Below, in pieces: positions 45,297 to 54,204 of a stretch of 64,000 nucleotides of DNA. The notes beneath the pieces were generated by a model. It did not search any database and was not told the origin of the DNA. It saw only the letters and a list, made by a program, of their open reading frames with translations. Source of the DNA: Oscillospiraceae bacterium. GTDB taxonomy: Bacteria > Bacillota > Clostridia > Oscillospirales > Acutalibacteraceae. The DNA lies in the NCBI GenBank assembly GCA_015066625.1, contig SVOC01000007.1:49304-113303 (forward strand), written 5' to 3'. Numbering within the stretch: position 1 is the stretch's first letter; every line of letters begins with the position of its first letter. A program made the translations under genes and the position numbers.

Positions 45297-47230
45297 TGGC
45301 TCCCAAATCAAAAACCTCCAAGGGTAAGCCCGGCGGTTTTGGCGGACCCGTCAAGCCTGCGGATACAAAACGCACCTTCACAAGGCTTCTCAGCTATCTG
45401 GGCAGGTCAAAGCATTTGCTTTTCCTCGTCTTTATTTTCGTTGCTTTCAGTGCCCTTGCAGGCATAATCGGCACATCCTTTGTTGAGGAAATCACAGACG
45501 AAATCCTGCTTCCTCTCATCGGCACTCAGGTTACCGCCGAAGCCCTTGCACCCCTTGTGAAAATCCTTGTTTCTCTGGGATTTATTTACGCTTTCGGTGC
45601 AATTTCATCCTACGCATATTCACGCATTATGCTTCAGGTTGCACACAAAACCCTCAACACCATCCGTGCTGACCTTTTCAATCATATGATGGATTTACCC
45701 ATCAGCTTTTTCGATACCCACACCCACGGCGAGCTTATGAGCCGCTACACAAACGATGCCGATGTGCTCCGCGAATGTATCAGCCAGAGCTTTGTGCAGC
45801 TTGTTTCCTCGGTTGTCACCGTTGTGGGCACCTTCGCAATGATGATTTATTTCAGCCCTCTGCTTTCGCTGTTTGTTGTTATAATGCTGATTCTCGCATT
45901 CTTCATTATCAAGGCACTGGGCAAGCAGAGCGCAAAATATTTCAGAGCTCAGCAGCAGTGTGTAGGCAAGGTAAACGGCTACATCGAAGAATATATTGAG
46001 GGTCTTAAGGTTGTTAAGGTTTTCTGCCACGAGGACAGTGCCAAAAACAGCTTTGCACAGATTAACGATAATCTCCGCCACGCTGCAACAAACGCTCACA
46101 CCTACGCAAGCATTCTCATGCCCGTTATGGGTAACATTTCTTACATCACCTATGCCGCAGCCGCAACACTGGGTTCGCTTGCGATTCTGAAAATCCCCGA
46201 AGAATCATTTTTCAGTCTGTCAGTAGGTGCACTTTTCACCTTCCTTATTTACACAAGACAGTTTTTCCAGCCCATCACTCAGATTTCACAGCAGTTCAAC
46301 AACATTATCGCCGCACTTGCAGGTGCCGAGCGTATTTTTGAAGTTATCGATACTCCCATCGAAGCCGATGACGGCTATGTAACCCTTGTCAACGCAAAGA
46401 AAAACGAAAAGGGCGAAATCGTTGAATGCGAAGAAAGAACGGGTATGTGGGCATGGAAGCATCCCCACGGCGACGGTACTCTCACCTACACCGAATGGAA
46501 GGGCGATGTCCGCTTTGAAAACGTAACATTCAGCTATGACGGCAAGAAAACCGTCCTCAAAAATGTATCCCTTTATGCACGCCCCGGCGAGAAAATTGCT
46601 TTCGTCGGTTCAACGGGCGCAGGTAAAACCACCGTTACGAACCTTATAAACCGCTTCTATGACGTTAACGAAGGTAAGATAACCTACGACGGCATCAACA
46701 TCAAAAAGATTAAAAAAGCGGCTCTGAGGCGTTCTATGGCTATGGTTCTGCAGGATACACACCTTTTCACGGGCACAGTCAGAGATAACATTGCTTACGG
46801 CAAGCTTGACGCAACGGACGAAGAAATTGTTGCAGCCGCAAAGCTTGCGAATGCACATTCCTTCATTACCCGCCTTCCCGACGGATACGACACAATGATA
46901 ACCGGCGACGGTGCAAACCTTTCTCAGGGTCAGCGTCAGCTTCTTTCAATCGCCCGTGCCGCCGTTGCAGACCCGCCCGTGCTTATTCTTGACGAAGCAA
47001 CAAGCTCCATTGACACAAGAACCGAAAGACTTATTGAGCTGGGTATGGATAAGCTTATGGAAGGCAGGACCGTATTCGTTATTGCTCACAGACTTTCAAC
47101 CGTACGCAATTCAAACGCCATTATGGTGCTTGAACAGGGTGAAATCATTGAGCGCGGCGACCACGATGACCTGATTTCGCAAAAGGGCAAATATTATCAG
47201 CTTTATACAGGTCAGTTTGAACTGGATTAA
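45296..47230 (+). CDS. ABC exporter half-transporter, catalytic subunit
   Basis: Partner of the preceding gene. The 644-residue protein has a Gly/Lys/Pro-rich N-terminus (KSKTSKGKPGGFGG), six membrane helices (about 35-340), then an extra segment of about 45 residues (about 360-405, KKNEKGEIVECEERTGMWAW and KHPHGDGTLTYTEWKGD) before the ATPase domain. The ATPase has VGSTGAGKTT (Walker A), LSQGQRQLLS (a non-canonical signature, LSGGQ expected), LILDEATSSID with the catalytic Glu, and IAHRLS with the switch His. This is the complementary half of an asymmetric pair. The insert lies at the membrane-ATPase junction. The operon ends in a GCAA-loop terminator. Confidence 0.92.
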   Translation: MAPKSKTSKGKPGGFGGPVKPADTKRTFTRLLSYLGRSKHLLFLVFIFVAFSALAGIIGTSFVEEITDEILLPLIGTQVTAEALAPLVKILVSLGFIYAFGAISSYAYSRIMLQVAHKTLNTIRADLFNHMMDLPISFFDTHTHGELMSRYTNDADVLRECISQSFVQLVSSVVTVVGTFAMMIYFSPLLSLFVVIMLILAFFIIKALGKQSAKYFRAQQQCVGKVNGYIEEYIEGLKVVKVFCHEDSAKNSFAQINDNLRHAATNAHTYASILMPVMGNISYITYAAAATLGSLAILKIPEESFFSLSVGALFTFLIYTRQFFQPITQISQQFNNIIAALAGAERIFEVIDTPIEADDGYVTLVNAKKNEKGEIVECEERTGMWAWKHPHGDGTLTYTEWKGDVRFENVTFSYDGKKTVLKNVSLYARPGEKIAFVGSTGAGKTTVTNLINRFYDVNEGKITYDGINIKKIKKAALRRSMAMVLQDTHLFTGTVRDNIAYGKLDATDEEIVAAAKLANAHSFITRLPDGYDTMITGDGANLSQGQRQLLSIARAAVADPPVLILDEATSSIDTRTERLIELGMDKLMEGRTVFVIAHRLSTVRNSNAIMVLEQGEIIERGDHDDLISQKGKYYQLYTGQFELD

Positions 47231-47252
47231 GTTCTCATAAAACAAACAAAAG

Positions 47253-47293
47253 GGGCTGTAAAAAAACGCAAGTTTTTTTACAGCCCTCTTTTC
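47253..47293 (+). terminator. Terminator of the ABC exporter operon
   Basis: Fifteen-bp perfect stem GGGCTGTAAAAAAAC / GTTTTTTTACAGCCC closed by a GCAA tetraloop, then TCTTTTC. Confidence 0.93.
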
Positions 47294-47319
47294 AGGGGAT
47301 AGAAAAAAAGATGCAGAAT

Positions 47320-47407
47320 GAACAAACCGAACCCCCACAACGATTTTTTTCGTTGCGGGGGCTTGCCCGACGGCGTATATAGATACGCCGAGAGGTGAGG
47401 TTTGTTT
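47320..47407. ncRNA. Candidate structured element, three-way junction
   Basis: Outer 8-bp stem AACAAACC (47321-47328) / GGTTTGTT (47399-47406) encloses two hairpins: a 12-bp stem with one mismatch (CCCCCACAACGA / TCGTTGCGGGGG, 47332-47361) and a perfect 8-bp stem CGGCGTAT-ATAG-ATACGCCG (47371-47390). It lies in the 315-base gap between two convergent operons. It may be a small RNA, a MITE with terminal inverted repeats, or a second terminator-type structure. The strand is not determined. Nothing was recognised in 47408-47545. Confidence 0.5.
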
Positions 47408-47545
47408 ATAGCATAAAACATAAAAACAAAAGTCTTTTTGCCCAAAAGCTTGTATTTTACGGTTTTTTGAGCATTGCCGGCATTTCTGAATCCTTTTATT
47501 TGATTGTTTTATGCGGTCTGCGCTTTTTTACATCCCCTTTAATTT

Positions 47546-49771
47546 TTATTGCTTGATTATTATTTTGTATCCGCCCTGGGTAAGGAAGTAGTGAAGGTCA
47601 TCAAGTATCTGATAATCGTATTTGATAACATCCTTTTTCGCTTCGCTGACTCCGTCTCTTTCGGCAACAAACTTTCTGAATTCCACAAGTCCGTCAAAGG
47701 TTGTCAGATTTCCGTGGCGGCGAAGAGTATAGTTTTTGCCGTTAGTGAACTTGTCGTTTTCCTTTTCGCTGAGAATCTGCTCTTTTGTTGCAGGAACAAA
47801 GCCCTTTGAAATAAGATAGGAATTCCAGCGGTAGTGCTCAAGAATGGCCATGTTGCGTCGTCTTGAATCCGCAAAATCCAGACCGTATGCAATCAGTTTT
47901 CTGCCGCCCACAGGCGTTTTGCCGATATATTCGGGCATATCACCTGCCGCATAGATTTCAAGGTATTCCTCTTCCGTAAGTGCAGGCTCATCATTGGCAT
48001 CAATCTCACAGTAATCAAGCCCCATAAGATTGAGCTTTGCCTTTATGCTGAGCGCAACATAAATATTGGATTCGCGAACAAACCTATTCATCTCCGTATG
48101 CCATTTTTTGAACGATTCATATTTTTTCTGTGCTATGAATTCATCCGTGATTTTAACATCCGGGTCGCTTAAGGCATATTCCAGGTCATAATCTTCGTTT
48201 CGCATAAGAGCGATTTTGTGAATTTTATCGGAGAGGATCCTGTCAATATTATAAACTATTTCACTCTCATCGCCGATGAAAATACAGCCTTCGGCTTCAA
48301 GTGCATCCTGCTCCTTGGTGCGCTTATGTATTCTGACAAAGATAACAAGATTTTTGCCCCATTCACGGCGTTTTTCAACAAGCTTCTGTGCCATATCAAT
48401 GTTTTCAAGGTCTGTGCCGAAGTTGATTAACACGAAGTTCGCATCATTTTCATCTTCAACATACTTTTTCAGCTCTTTATAAAATCTTTCATCGTTGACA
48501 TCAAAAGGACAGTATGGCTCCTCCGCAGGAAGAGAAGGCAAAGGCAGATATTCTGCCGCGTTGCTATCCGCATTATCTGTTATTTCGTTGCGGTAACGGT
48601 AGTAACTGTGGTTAAGATTTTTATCCTTCTGTGCATTATCCTTGTCAAAGATATAATAATTTACCTTTTTAAGCTCAGGACCGTTTTCGCCTTCTGTAAG
48701 GAACTGGTTATTTGAAACCGATGTAAGGAAAATTTGACGACCTACCTTATCAAAAGAAAGCATAAAGAAGTTGATGTTTACATCTTTCTTTATGAGAGAA
48801 GTACCATAGTCGATTTGCTTTTCATCCATAAAATATGCAAGGGGATATCTTTCGATGAAATCCGCAGCAATTTTTTTATGCTTGTTGATAAATGTTACAC
48901 AGCCGAAACCGTCGGATTCAATATCCTCATATATGCCCTGATATTTCAGATCGCCGAAAACAAACACCTTGACGGTTCTGAAGGTTTTTTCTTTTTCTTC
49001 CTTCGTCTGAGCCGAAATCTTTTCGATTATCATTCTGCATATACGCATATTGCGTTCATCCGACTCAGTGTTGATGATAACAATATTTTCGGTTTCACGG
49101 CTGCTCTTTGCCGTGAAAGCCTTAAGCTTTTTCAAAACGGAAACTGTGCGTCTTTCTCTGAAAATCTCTTCTGTTGCCTCTTTATCCGACCAAACGGGAA
49201 TATCCGATATTTTTTTCAGATAGAAATTGCTGCGGTCATCATCCGATATTTTATCGATAATCGCTTTTGTACGGACCTTATCACTTTTATAAATATCAAC
49301 ATTCTGAGAATTATTGCCAAAAATGAGAAGTCTGTCTTTTACGCAATATTTTATTTTCGCTTCCTGCCAGAACTCCCATACCCTCTGATTGATAAATGAA
49401 ACCGTTACAAGAACAACATTGAGACCTGCCATAATAAAGCAGAAATAAACCGTTATTCTGTAAAACAGGTCGTTGTCTAAAAGCAATTCAATAGAGTCAA
49501 AATCATATTTCAGAACAACAAGCTCGATTATTTTCGGAATAGTGTTGAAAAATGCCTTTATGAAATTCTGACCCTCATACATATGACCCAGACAGTAAAG
49601 AGGAAGTGCCGCTATGTATATAACGGCAAATCTGCCTTTTTTGAATCCTCTCAGAAAGCGTATTCTTTGCAGACGCCCTTTGAAAATAATATTTATGAGA
49701 CCTCTTACGGTTTCGGCACTCAGCACTGCAAAGCATATTGCCGTTACAATCGTTATTACAATATTACTCAT
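47546..49771 (-). CDS. Membrane protein with Rossmann-like (RCK/TrkA-N) regions and RyR-like domain
   Basis: No close match recognised; 741 residues from the ATG at 49771, which overlaps the upstream rhamnosidase by 8 bases. The plan seen by eye: membrane helix about 3-20, a second about 47-65, an amphipathic stretch (about 72-100) that could be a pore loop, a third helix about 103-127, then a first nucleotide-binding-like domain (RLLIFGNNSQNVD, about 147 on), a second one (NFVLINFGTDLENIDMAQKL, middle of the protein), and a C-terminal region (AILEHYRWNSYLISKGF ... RRHGNLTTFDGL) resembling the RyR domain. Such plans occur in TrkA-RyR proteins thought to form or gate ion channels. Function here is inference. 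Confidence 0.7.
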   Translation of the reverse strand: MSNIVITIVTAICFAVLSAETVRGLINIIFKGRLQRIRFLRGFKKGRFAVIYIAALPLYCLGHMYEGQNFIKAFFNTIPKIIELVVLKYDFDSIELLLDNDLFYRITVYFCFIMAGLNVVLVTVSFINQRVWEFWQEAKIKYCVKDRLLIFGNNSQNVDIYKSDKVRTKAIIDKISDDDRSNFYLKKISDIPVWSDKEATEEIFRERRTVSVLKKLKAFTAKSSRETENIVIINTESDERNMRICRMIIEKISAQTKEEKEKTFRTVKVFVFGDLKYQGIYEDIESDGFGCVTFINKHKKIAADFIERYPLAYFMDEKQIDYGTSLIKKDVNINFFMLSFDKVGRQIFLTSVSNNQFLTEGENGPELKKVNYYIFDKDNAQKDKNLNHSYYRYRNEITDNADSNAAEYLPLPSLPAEEPYCPFDVNDERFYKELKKYVEDENDANFVLINFGTDLENIDMAQKLVEKRREWGKNLVIFVRIHKRTKEQDALEAEGCIFIGDESEIVYNIDRILSDKIHKIALMRNEDYDLEYALSDPDVKITDEFIAQKKYESFKKWHTEMNRFVRESNIYVALSIKAKLNLMGLDYCEIDANDEPALTEEEYLEIYAAGDMPEYIGKTPVGGRKLIAYGLDFADSRRRNMAILEHYRWNSYLISKGFVPATKEQILSEKENDKFTNGKNYTLRRHGNLTTFDGLVEFRKFVAERDGVSEAKKDVIKYDYQILDDLHYFLTQGGYKIIIKQ

Positions 49772-51947
49772 AGAATTTATGCACTCCTTCTCCGACTTCT
49801 GTTTCTTTGCCACCGAGGATAACCGTTGCGGTCGCACCATCGGGCACAGTAAATTCATACTCTGTTTTGCCGTTTTCTGTTTTCCATTCGGATTTTACAA
49901 GACCCTTTCTTGTGTCTATGGAGGCCTTTACATATGTAAGTCTGCCGTCGGTAACGGGAGCAAACACAATATGCTCAAAAGCAGGCTTGCTCTCATCAAT
50001 CTTAATGCCTGCGGCATCGCCGTAAAGCCAATCCGCCACACTGCCGTATGCATAGTGATTGAATGAATTCATTGATGTGCTCCACATTGAGCCGTCTTCG
50101 CGAAGGCTGTCCCAGTGCTCCCATATTGTGGTTGCACCCATTTTGACCGAGAATAACCACGAAGGATATTCTTCACGAAGAAGGAGGCTGTAAGCGGTTT
50201 CGGCATAGCCGTTATCGCTGAGTGCGTGGAGAAGGTATGGTGTGCCGACAAAGCCTGTTTTAAGGTGTCCGCACTCTGTCACAAGGTCGTTGAGCTGCTT
50301 TGCGGTTTCTGCGACATTATCCGTAATTCCGAAATGCAGCGCAAGCACGGCGGCTGTCTGGGTTTCAAATTCTGGCTTTATTCTGCCTTCACTCATAAAT
50401 TCACGCCTGAAAGCCTTGATTGATTTTTCTCTCTTCGCCCAAACTTCTGCGGCATCTTCTCCGCAAAGCTCCAGCGATTTTGCGTAAATACCGCTTGAGT
50501 AAATGTAGTAAGCGGTTGCAATAAGATTTTTCTCCGTACCCTTTGAGCAGTCCTCGGGGCTGCTGCCGTCAAGGTTAAGCCAATCGCCGAAATGCCAGCT
50601 TCTGCTCCATATGCCGTCATCCATACGGCTCTCAATAAATTCAATATAATCCTTCATTGAATCAAGCGACTCAGCAATAATATTTTTGTTTGCATAGGTC
50701 AGGTAAATCTGCCACGGACAGATTGTTGCGGCATCCGCCCACGCAGCAGAACAATCCTCGTTGGGCTCAAAAACTCCCGGTATTACATGAGGAATCGTTC
50801 CCCAATCGGTCTGATCTGCACGAAGGTCAGCCAACCATTTTATAAAGAAACGCTCAACATCGTAGTTATAGGATGCAGTTTTGACGAACACCTGAGCATC
50901 ACCCGTCCAGCCCAGACGCTCGTCACGCTGGGGACAGTCCGTAGGCACATCAAGGAAGTTGCTCTTCTGACCCCAAATAATATTAGAGAAAAGCTTGTTT
51001 ACTCTTTCGTCGGAGCACTCAAAATAACCCGTTCTCTTCATATCGGAATGAACAACGATTGCCGTGAAATTCTCTTTTTTCACTTCGTCGCTCCAGTTTT
51101 CAAGTCTGATATAACGGAAACCGTAGAAATTATAATCAGGCTTATGAATATGCTCCTTACCGTCGCAAAGGAAAACAGCCTGAGCCTTGGCACTTCTGAG
51201 ATTATCGGTATAGAAATTACCCTCTGCATCAAGCACCTCTGCATGGCTTATAACGGCTCTTTCGCCTTTGTTACCCTTTATTTTAAACTCAACATAGCCC
51301 GTCATATTCTGACCGAAGTCAATAACGGTTTCGCCCTTGGGAGTTTTTATAATTTCAACAGGAGCAAGTCTTTCGTTCTCAACCACCTTTTCACCCTGAC
51401 GGTCAAGAAGAACCTTTCTGTTCTTTTCAAAGACCTGAGCCTTTGCAGGGAAAATATCAACATAGGCAGGGTCATAAATATATCCGTTGTAAAGATTTGA
51501 ATAAACATATTTTCCGTTTTCGCAATTCCAATCGCCACCGCTGGTAATGATTTCGGTTTCACCGTCGGCATAAACAATCGTAAGAGCGAAGATTGCGGCA
51601 ACCTCATTAAATCCCAGGCAAGAATCGCCGGAATGCATTCCGAAATAACTCATAGCCTTCCAGCCGGGGGCAACACCTACCGTAACGGTGTTGTTTTTAT
51701 CCATCATATCGGTTACATCGTATGTATCAGCCTGCAAACGCTTGCTGTATGACGTCCAGCCGGGGGCAAGAATAAAGTCACCCACACGCTGACCGTTGAT
51801 TCTTGCAACATAAACACCCAATGCGGTGATTTCAAGGGTTGCGTTTATAACTTCCTTCTCCGAAACGAAGTTTTTTGAAAATACAATCTCACGGTTTTTC
51901 TGAGATTTCGGGCTTTTTATCCACTGTGCATTAAGAATATTTTTCAT
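49764..51947 (-). CDS. Alpha-L-rhamnosidase, GH78 family
   Basis: Releases terminal alpha-L-rhamnose from plant or bacterial glycans or flavonoid glycosides. The 727-residue protein has N-terminal beta-sandwich domains (about 1-270, including GVYVARINGQRVGDFILAPGWTSYSKRLQ and the FDVA-type TVTVGVAPGWK), then the (alpha/alpha)6 catalytic barrel with VPTDCPQRDERLGWTGDAQV carrying the acidic catalytic region, IWSRSWHFGDWL, TTIWEHWDSLREDGS and FNHYAYGSVADWLY, and a C-terminal beta domain. No signal peptide, so it acts on imported oligosaccharides or glycosides. No transporter or other rhamnose gene is adjacent; the downstream gene is the RyR-like membrane protein. Confidence 0.93.
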   Translation of the reverse strand: MKNILNAQWIKSPKSQKNREIVFSKNFVSEKEVINATLEITALGVYVARINGQRVGDFILAPGWTSYSKRLQADTYDVTDMMDKNNTVTVGVAPGWKAMSYFGMHSGDSCLGFNEVAAIFALTIVYADGETEIITSGGDWNCENGKYVYSNLYNGYIYDPAYVDIFPAKAQVFEKNRKVLLDRQGEKVVENERLAPVEIIKTPKGETVIDFGQNMTGYVEFKIKGNKGERAVISHAEVLDAEGNFYTDNLRSAKAQAVFLCDGKEHIHKPDYNFYGFRYIRLENWSDEVKKENFTAIVVHSDMKRTGYFECSDERVNKLFSNIIWGQKSNFLDVPTDCPQRDERLGWTGDAQVFVKTASYNYDVERFFIKWLADLRADQTDWGTIPHVIPGVFEPNEDCSAAWADAATICPWQIYLTYANKNIIAESLDSMKDYIEFIESRMDDGIWSRSWHFGDWLNLDGSSPEDCSKGTEKNLIATAYYIYSSGIYAKSLELCGEDAAEVWAKREKSIKAFRREFMSEGRIKPEFETQTAAVLALHFGITDNVAETAKQLNDLVTECGHLKTGFVGTPYLLHALSDNGYAETAYSLLLREEYPSWLFSVKMGATTIWEHWDSLREDGSMWSTSMNSFNHYAYGSVADWLYGDAAGIKIDESKPAFEHIVFAPVTDGRLTYVKASIDTRKGLVKSEWKTENGKTEYEFTVPDGATATVILGGKETEVGEGVHKFYE

Positions 51948-52030
51948 AATTTACCTCCACGGCTCTTTATAATTTTCATTTTATAACACATCACTTCAAA
52001 AATCAATAATAAAAATTTATATTTATACCC

Positions 52031-52059
52031 TTGATTGACGGTGAAATAACTGATAGAAT
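52031..52059 (+). promoter_or_regulatory. Promoter for the DUF3298-type lipoprotein
   Basis: TTGATT (52031-52036), 17 bases, TAGAAT (52054-52059), directly upstream of the GGAAGG ribosome binding site. Confidence 0.6.
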
Positions 52060-52080
52060 ACCTTTGAAAGGAAGGTTTTT

Positions 52081-52821
52081 ATGAAACGGATACTGAGTAT
52101 ATCTATGATATTTGCCCTCGTTTTTTCCCTTGCGTCCTGCAAAGGCAAAAGCAACAGCGATACAACAACCGTCCCCGCACCCGTTATTGAAGAAAGCACA
52201 CATTCGAAAGAATTCAAAGATGAAAGCGGCAGAGTAATATTTACCGTTGATGTGACGCTTCCTCAGATAAAAGATAATTGCGACCCCAAGGTTGCGGAAT
52301 ATATAAACGGAGTTGCGCTTGGTATTTTCAACAATGCCTGCGACTTTGCGGAAAGCAACCTTGAAAGTGCGGCAAAATCAAGATCACCCTGGACAAAAAC
52401 CGTTACCTTTGAAACCACACTTCTCAATGACAGATATGCCTGCTTTTTAGTCAGCGACCTTTTCAGCCTTTACGGCGATATTCCCACTCTCAGCACCGTT
52501 TGCTTTGATATTCAAAAAGGTGAGCGCTGCTACCTCAACGATTTTGCCTGCGTGCCTGAAGACCCCGAAGGCTGTTTTGAAAGTTTTCTTAACGATATTC
52601 TCGCACCCGTATTACCCGTAAGATTCCACAACCCTGAATACATTACGGAAGAAGTTCTTCAAAGACTCGACAAAATTGTTGACCCCGATAACTTCTATCT
52701 TACGGAAAAAGGTATGGGCTTTTATTTCAACAAAAATAATGTTCACTATTATTTACAGGGAAATTATAAAGTCACATTCACCTGGGATGAGCTTACGGGC
52801 TGCTATCAGTTACCCGAATAA
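52081..52821 (+). CDS. Lipoprotein, RsiV-like (DUF4163/DUF3298)
   Basis: A 246-residue exported lipoprotein with signal peptide and lipobox SLASC (mature Cys about 20). The rest resembles the DUF4163-DUF3298 extracytoplasmic region of RsiV-type anti-sigma factors: an early FTVDVTLPQIKD strand, NGVALGIFNNACDFAE helix, and the late FYLTEKGMGFYFNKNNVHYYLQGNYKVTFTWDEL block typical of DUF3298. Unlike RsiV it has no cytoplasmic anti-sigma domain, so a stand-alone binding role, for example toward lysozyme-like ligands or wall fragments, is possible but unproven. Monocistronic, with a terminator 17 bases after the stop. Confidence 0.8.
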   Translation: MKRILSISMIFALVFSLASCKGKSNSDTTTVPAPVIEESTHSKEFKDESGRVIFTVDVTLPQIKDNCDPKVAEYINGVALGIFNNACDFAESNLESAAKSRSPWTKTVTFETTLLNDRYACFLVSDLFSLYGDIPTLSTVCFDIQKGERCYLNDFACVPEDPEGCFESFLNDILAPVLPVRFHNPEYITEEVLQRLDKIVDPDNFYLTEKGMGFYFNKNNVHYYLQGNYKVTFTWDELTGCYQLPE

Positions 52822-52838
52822 AAAACTGTTTTTCTTCC

Positions 52839-52869
52839 AACTCCGTCCTGCCGGACGGAGTTTTCTTTG
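52839..52869 (+). terminator. Terminator of the DUF3298 lipoprotein gene
   Basis: Ten-bp perfect stem AACTCCGTCC / GGACGGAGTT, TGCC loop, TTTTCTTT tail. Confidence 0.88.
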
Positions 52870-52892
52870 CAAAAATCGTGATGATAGAAAAA

Positions 52893-52959
52893 TTCTCTTA
52901 ACAAGAGAAATTGTTTCAATAAACGGGTTATTGTTTCATTTTCGAAAAACTGTTATTAT
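52893..52959 (+). promoter_or_regulatory. Promoter and candidate operator for the XRE regulator
   Basis: TTGTTT (52931-52936), a 17-base spacer and TATTAT (52954-52959) form the promoter. Just upstream lie the inverted repeat TTCTCTT-AAC-AAGAGAA (52893-52909) and two copies of ATTGTTTCA 20 bases apart, the second covering the -35 box. Autoregulation is likely for an XRE gene but not shown. Confidence 0.5.
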
Positions 52960-53011
52960 CAGCTTGTAACCAACGGCCGGGTTAACTTTAACAATTGAAA
53001 GGTGATATATT

Positions 53012-54103
53012 ATGACAATATATTTCGGAGAAAACCTCAAAAAACTTCGCAAATCAAAAGACCTCACGCAGGAGGCACTGGCAGATTTTCTCGGTATGTC
53101 ATTCCAGGCAATAAGCAAATGGGAGCGCAGTGAAACCTACCCCGACATAACCATGCTTCCGATAATCGCATCTTTCTTCGGTGTTACCGTTGACAGCCTT
53201 CTCGGCACGGACATGATTGAAAAAGAAAAACAGATCAGTGAATACTGCAAAAAGTATTCCCGTTTATGGAATAACGGCAAAATCGACGAAGCAAGGGATA
53301 TGCTCAAAAATGCAATCGGTGAATTCCCCGGCAACTATGACCTGCTTGCAAAATATCTCAACGCACTTATCCATGCACAGTATGACGACGGTTATCTTAT
53401 TTCAATAAAACCGGAAGTTCAGAGAATTTATGACAACATACAGAATTACTGTACCGTTGACAGCATCAGAATATGGACAAAGAAGCTTATGTGCCGTTAT
53501 CTTCGTGACCTGAGCTTAATCAAAAACAGCGGTGTTGATATTGCCGATGCGGAAAAGATTCTTTCAGAAATGCCGATTATGCAGAACACGAGGGATTACG
53601 AAGCAATGTATATGTACCCCCATGATGACGAAAAGCGTGCGGCTGCCTGTGCAAACGGCATTTCCGAGATGCTCCGCCTTTTCGGTGAAATCATGAACAG
53701 AAAATACAAGAACTTCCTTGATGCCGACGGCGACATTTCCGAAGCGTATATCAACCTTGTTGAAAAGGTTATGCCCGACGGCGATTACGGCAAGAGCCAT
53801 TATCTTATGGTAATCAACCATCAGCGCCTCGGTGTCAAGAAATATCTTGCAGGCGATGAAAAGTCCGCTCTCGAGCATTTTGAAAAGGCACTTAAGCTCG
53901 CAAAAAGCTATGACGAAATGCCCGAAGTTCTTGTTCACACCTCAAATGCCGTTAAGGGTCTTGAATTTGATAAAACAAGAGCATACCGCTTCTGGGAAGG
54001 TTCATTCTTTGAAGATGTGAAAGAAGGTCTGATAAACAGACCCCAGCTTTCCGAAGAATTCAAAAGCAGCGAAGCTTTCAGGAGAATTACTGAAAATATA
54101 TGA
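53012..54103 (+). CDS. XRE-family transcriptional regulator with TPR-like helical domain
   Basis: A 363-residue cytoplasmic regulator. Residues about 5-62 form the Cro/C1-type helix-turn-helix (LRKSKDLTQEALADFLGMSFQAISKWERSETYPDITMLPIIASFFGVTVDSLL), a strong match to the family consensus. The rest (about 75-363) is all-helical with repeat-like segments (GKIDEARDMLKNAIGEFPGNYDLLAKYLNALI; KYLAGDEKSALEHFEKALKLAKSYDE) typical of TPR sensors that bind peptides or partner proteins. The target is unknown. It stands alone between two terminators, so probably acts on its own promoter and on distant genes. Confidence 0.9.
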   Translation: MTIYFGENLKKLRKSKDLTQEALADFLGMSFQAISKWERSETYPDITMLPIIASFFGVTVDSLLGTDMIEKEKQISEYCKKYSRLWNNGKIDEARDMLKNAIGEFPGNYDLLAKYLNALIHAQYDDGYLISIKPEVQRIYDNIQNYCTVDSIRIWTKKLMCRYLRDLSLIKNSGVDIADAEKILSEMPIMQNTRDYEAMYMYPHDDEKRAAACANGISEMLRLFGEIMNRKYKNFLDADGDISEAYINLVEKVMPDGDYGKSHYLMVINHQRLGVKKYLAGDEKSALEHFEKALKLAKSYDEMPEVLVHTSNAVKGLEFDKTRAYRFWEGSFFEDVKEGLINRPQLSEEFKSSEAFRRITENI

Positions 54104-54139
54104 TGTGTCAATCAACAGCAACACCCTGCATACGACGGA

Positions 54140-54178
54140 AAGCCCCTGCTCGTAATGAGCAGGGGCTTCTTGTTTTTA
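54140..54178. terminator. Bidirectional terminator between the XRE gene and rplQ
   Basis: Twelve-bp stem AAGCCCCTGCTC / GAGCAGGGGCTT, GTAAT loop, then CTTGTTTTTA. It also serves the end of the ribosomal operon on the minus strand. Confidence 0.9.
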
Positions 54179-54204
54179 TAGTGTTAACTATCTTATATCA
54201 AGAC

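Noticed and set aside
47408-47545. A tRNA or small gene in the remaining intergenic stretch
   Set aside because: No T-loop motif, no acceptor pairing and no open frame with a ribosome binding site was seen.
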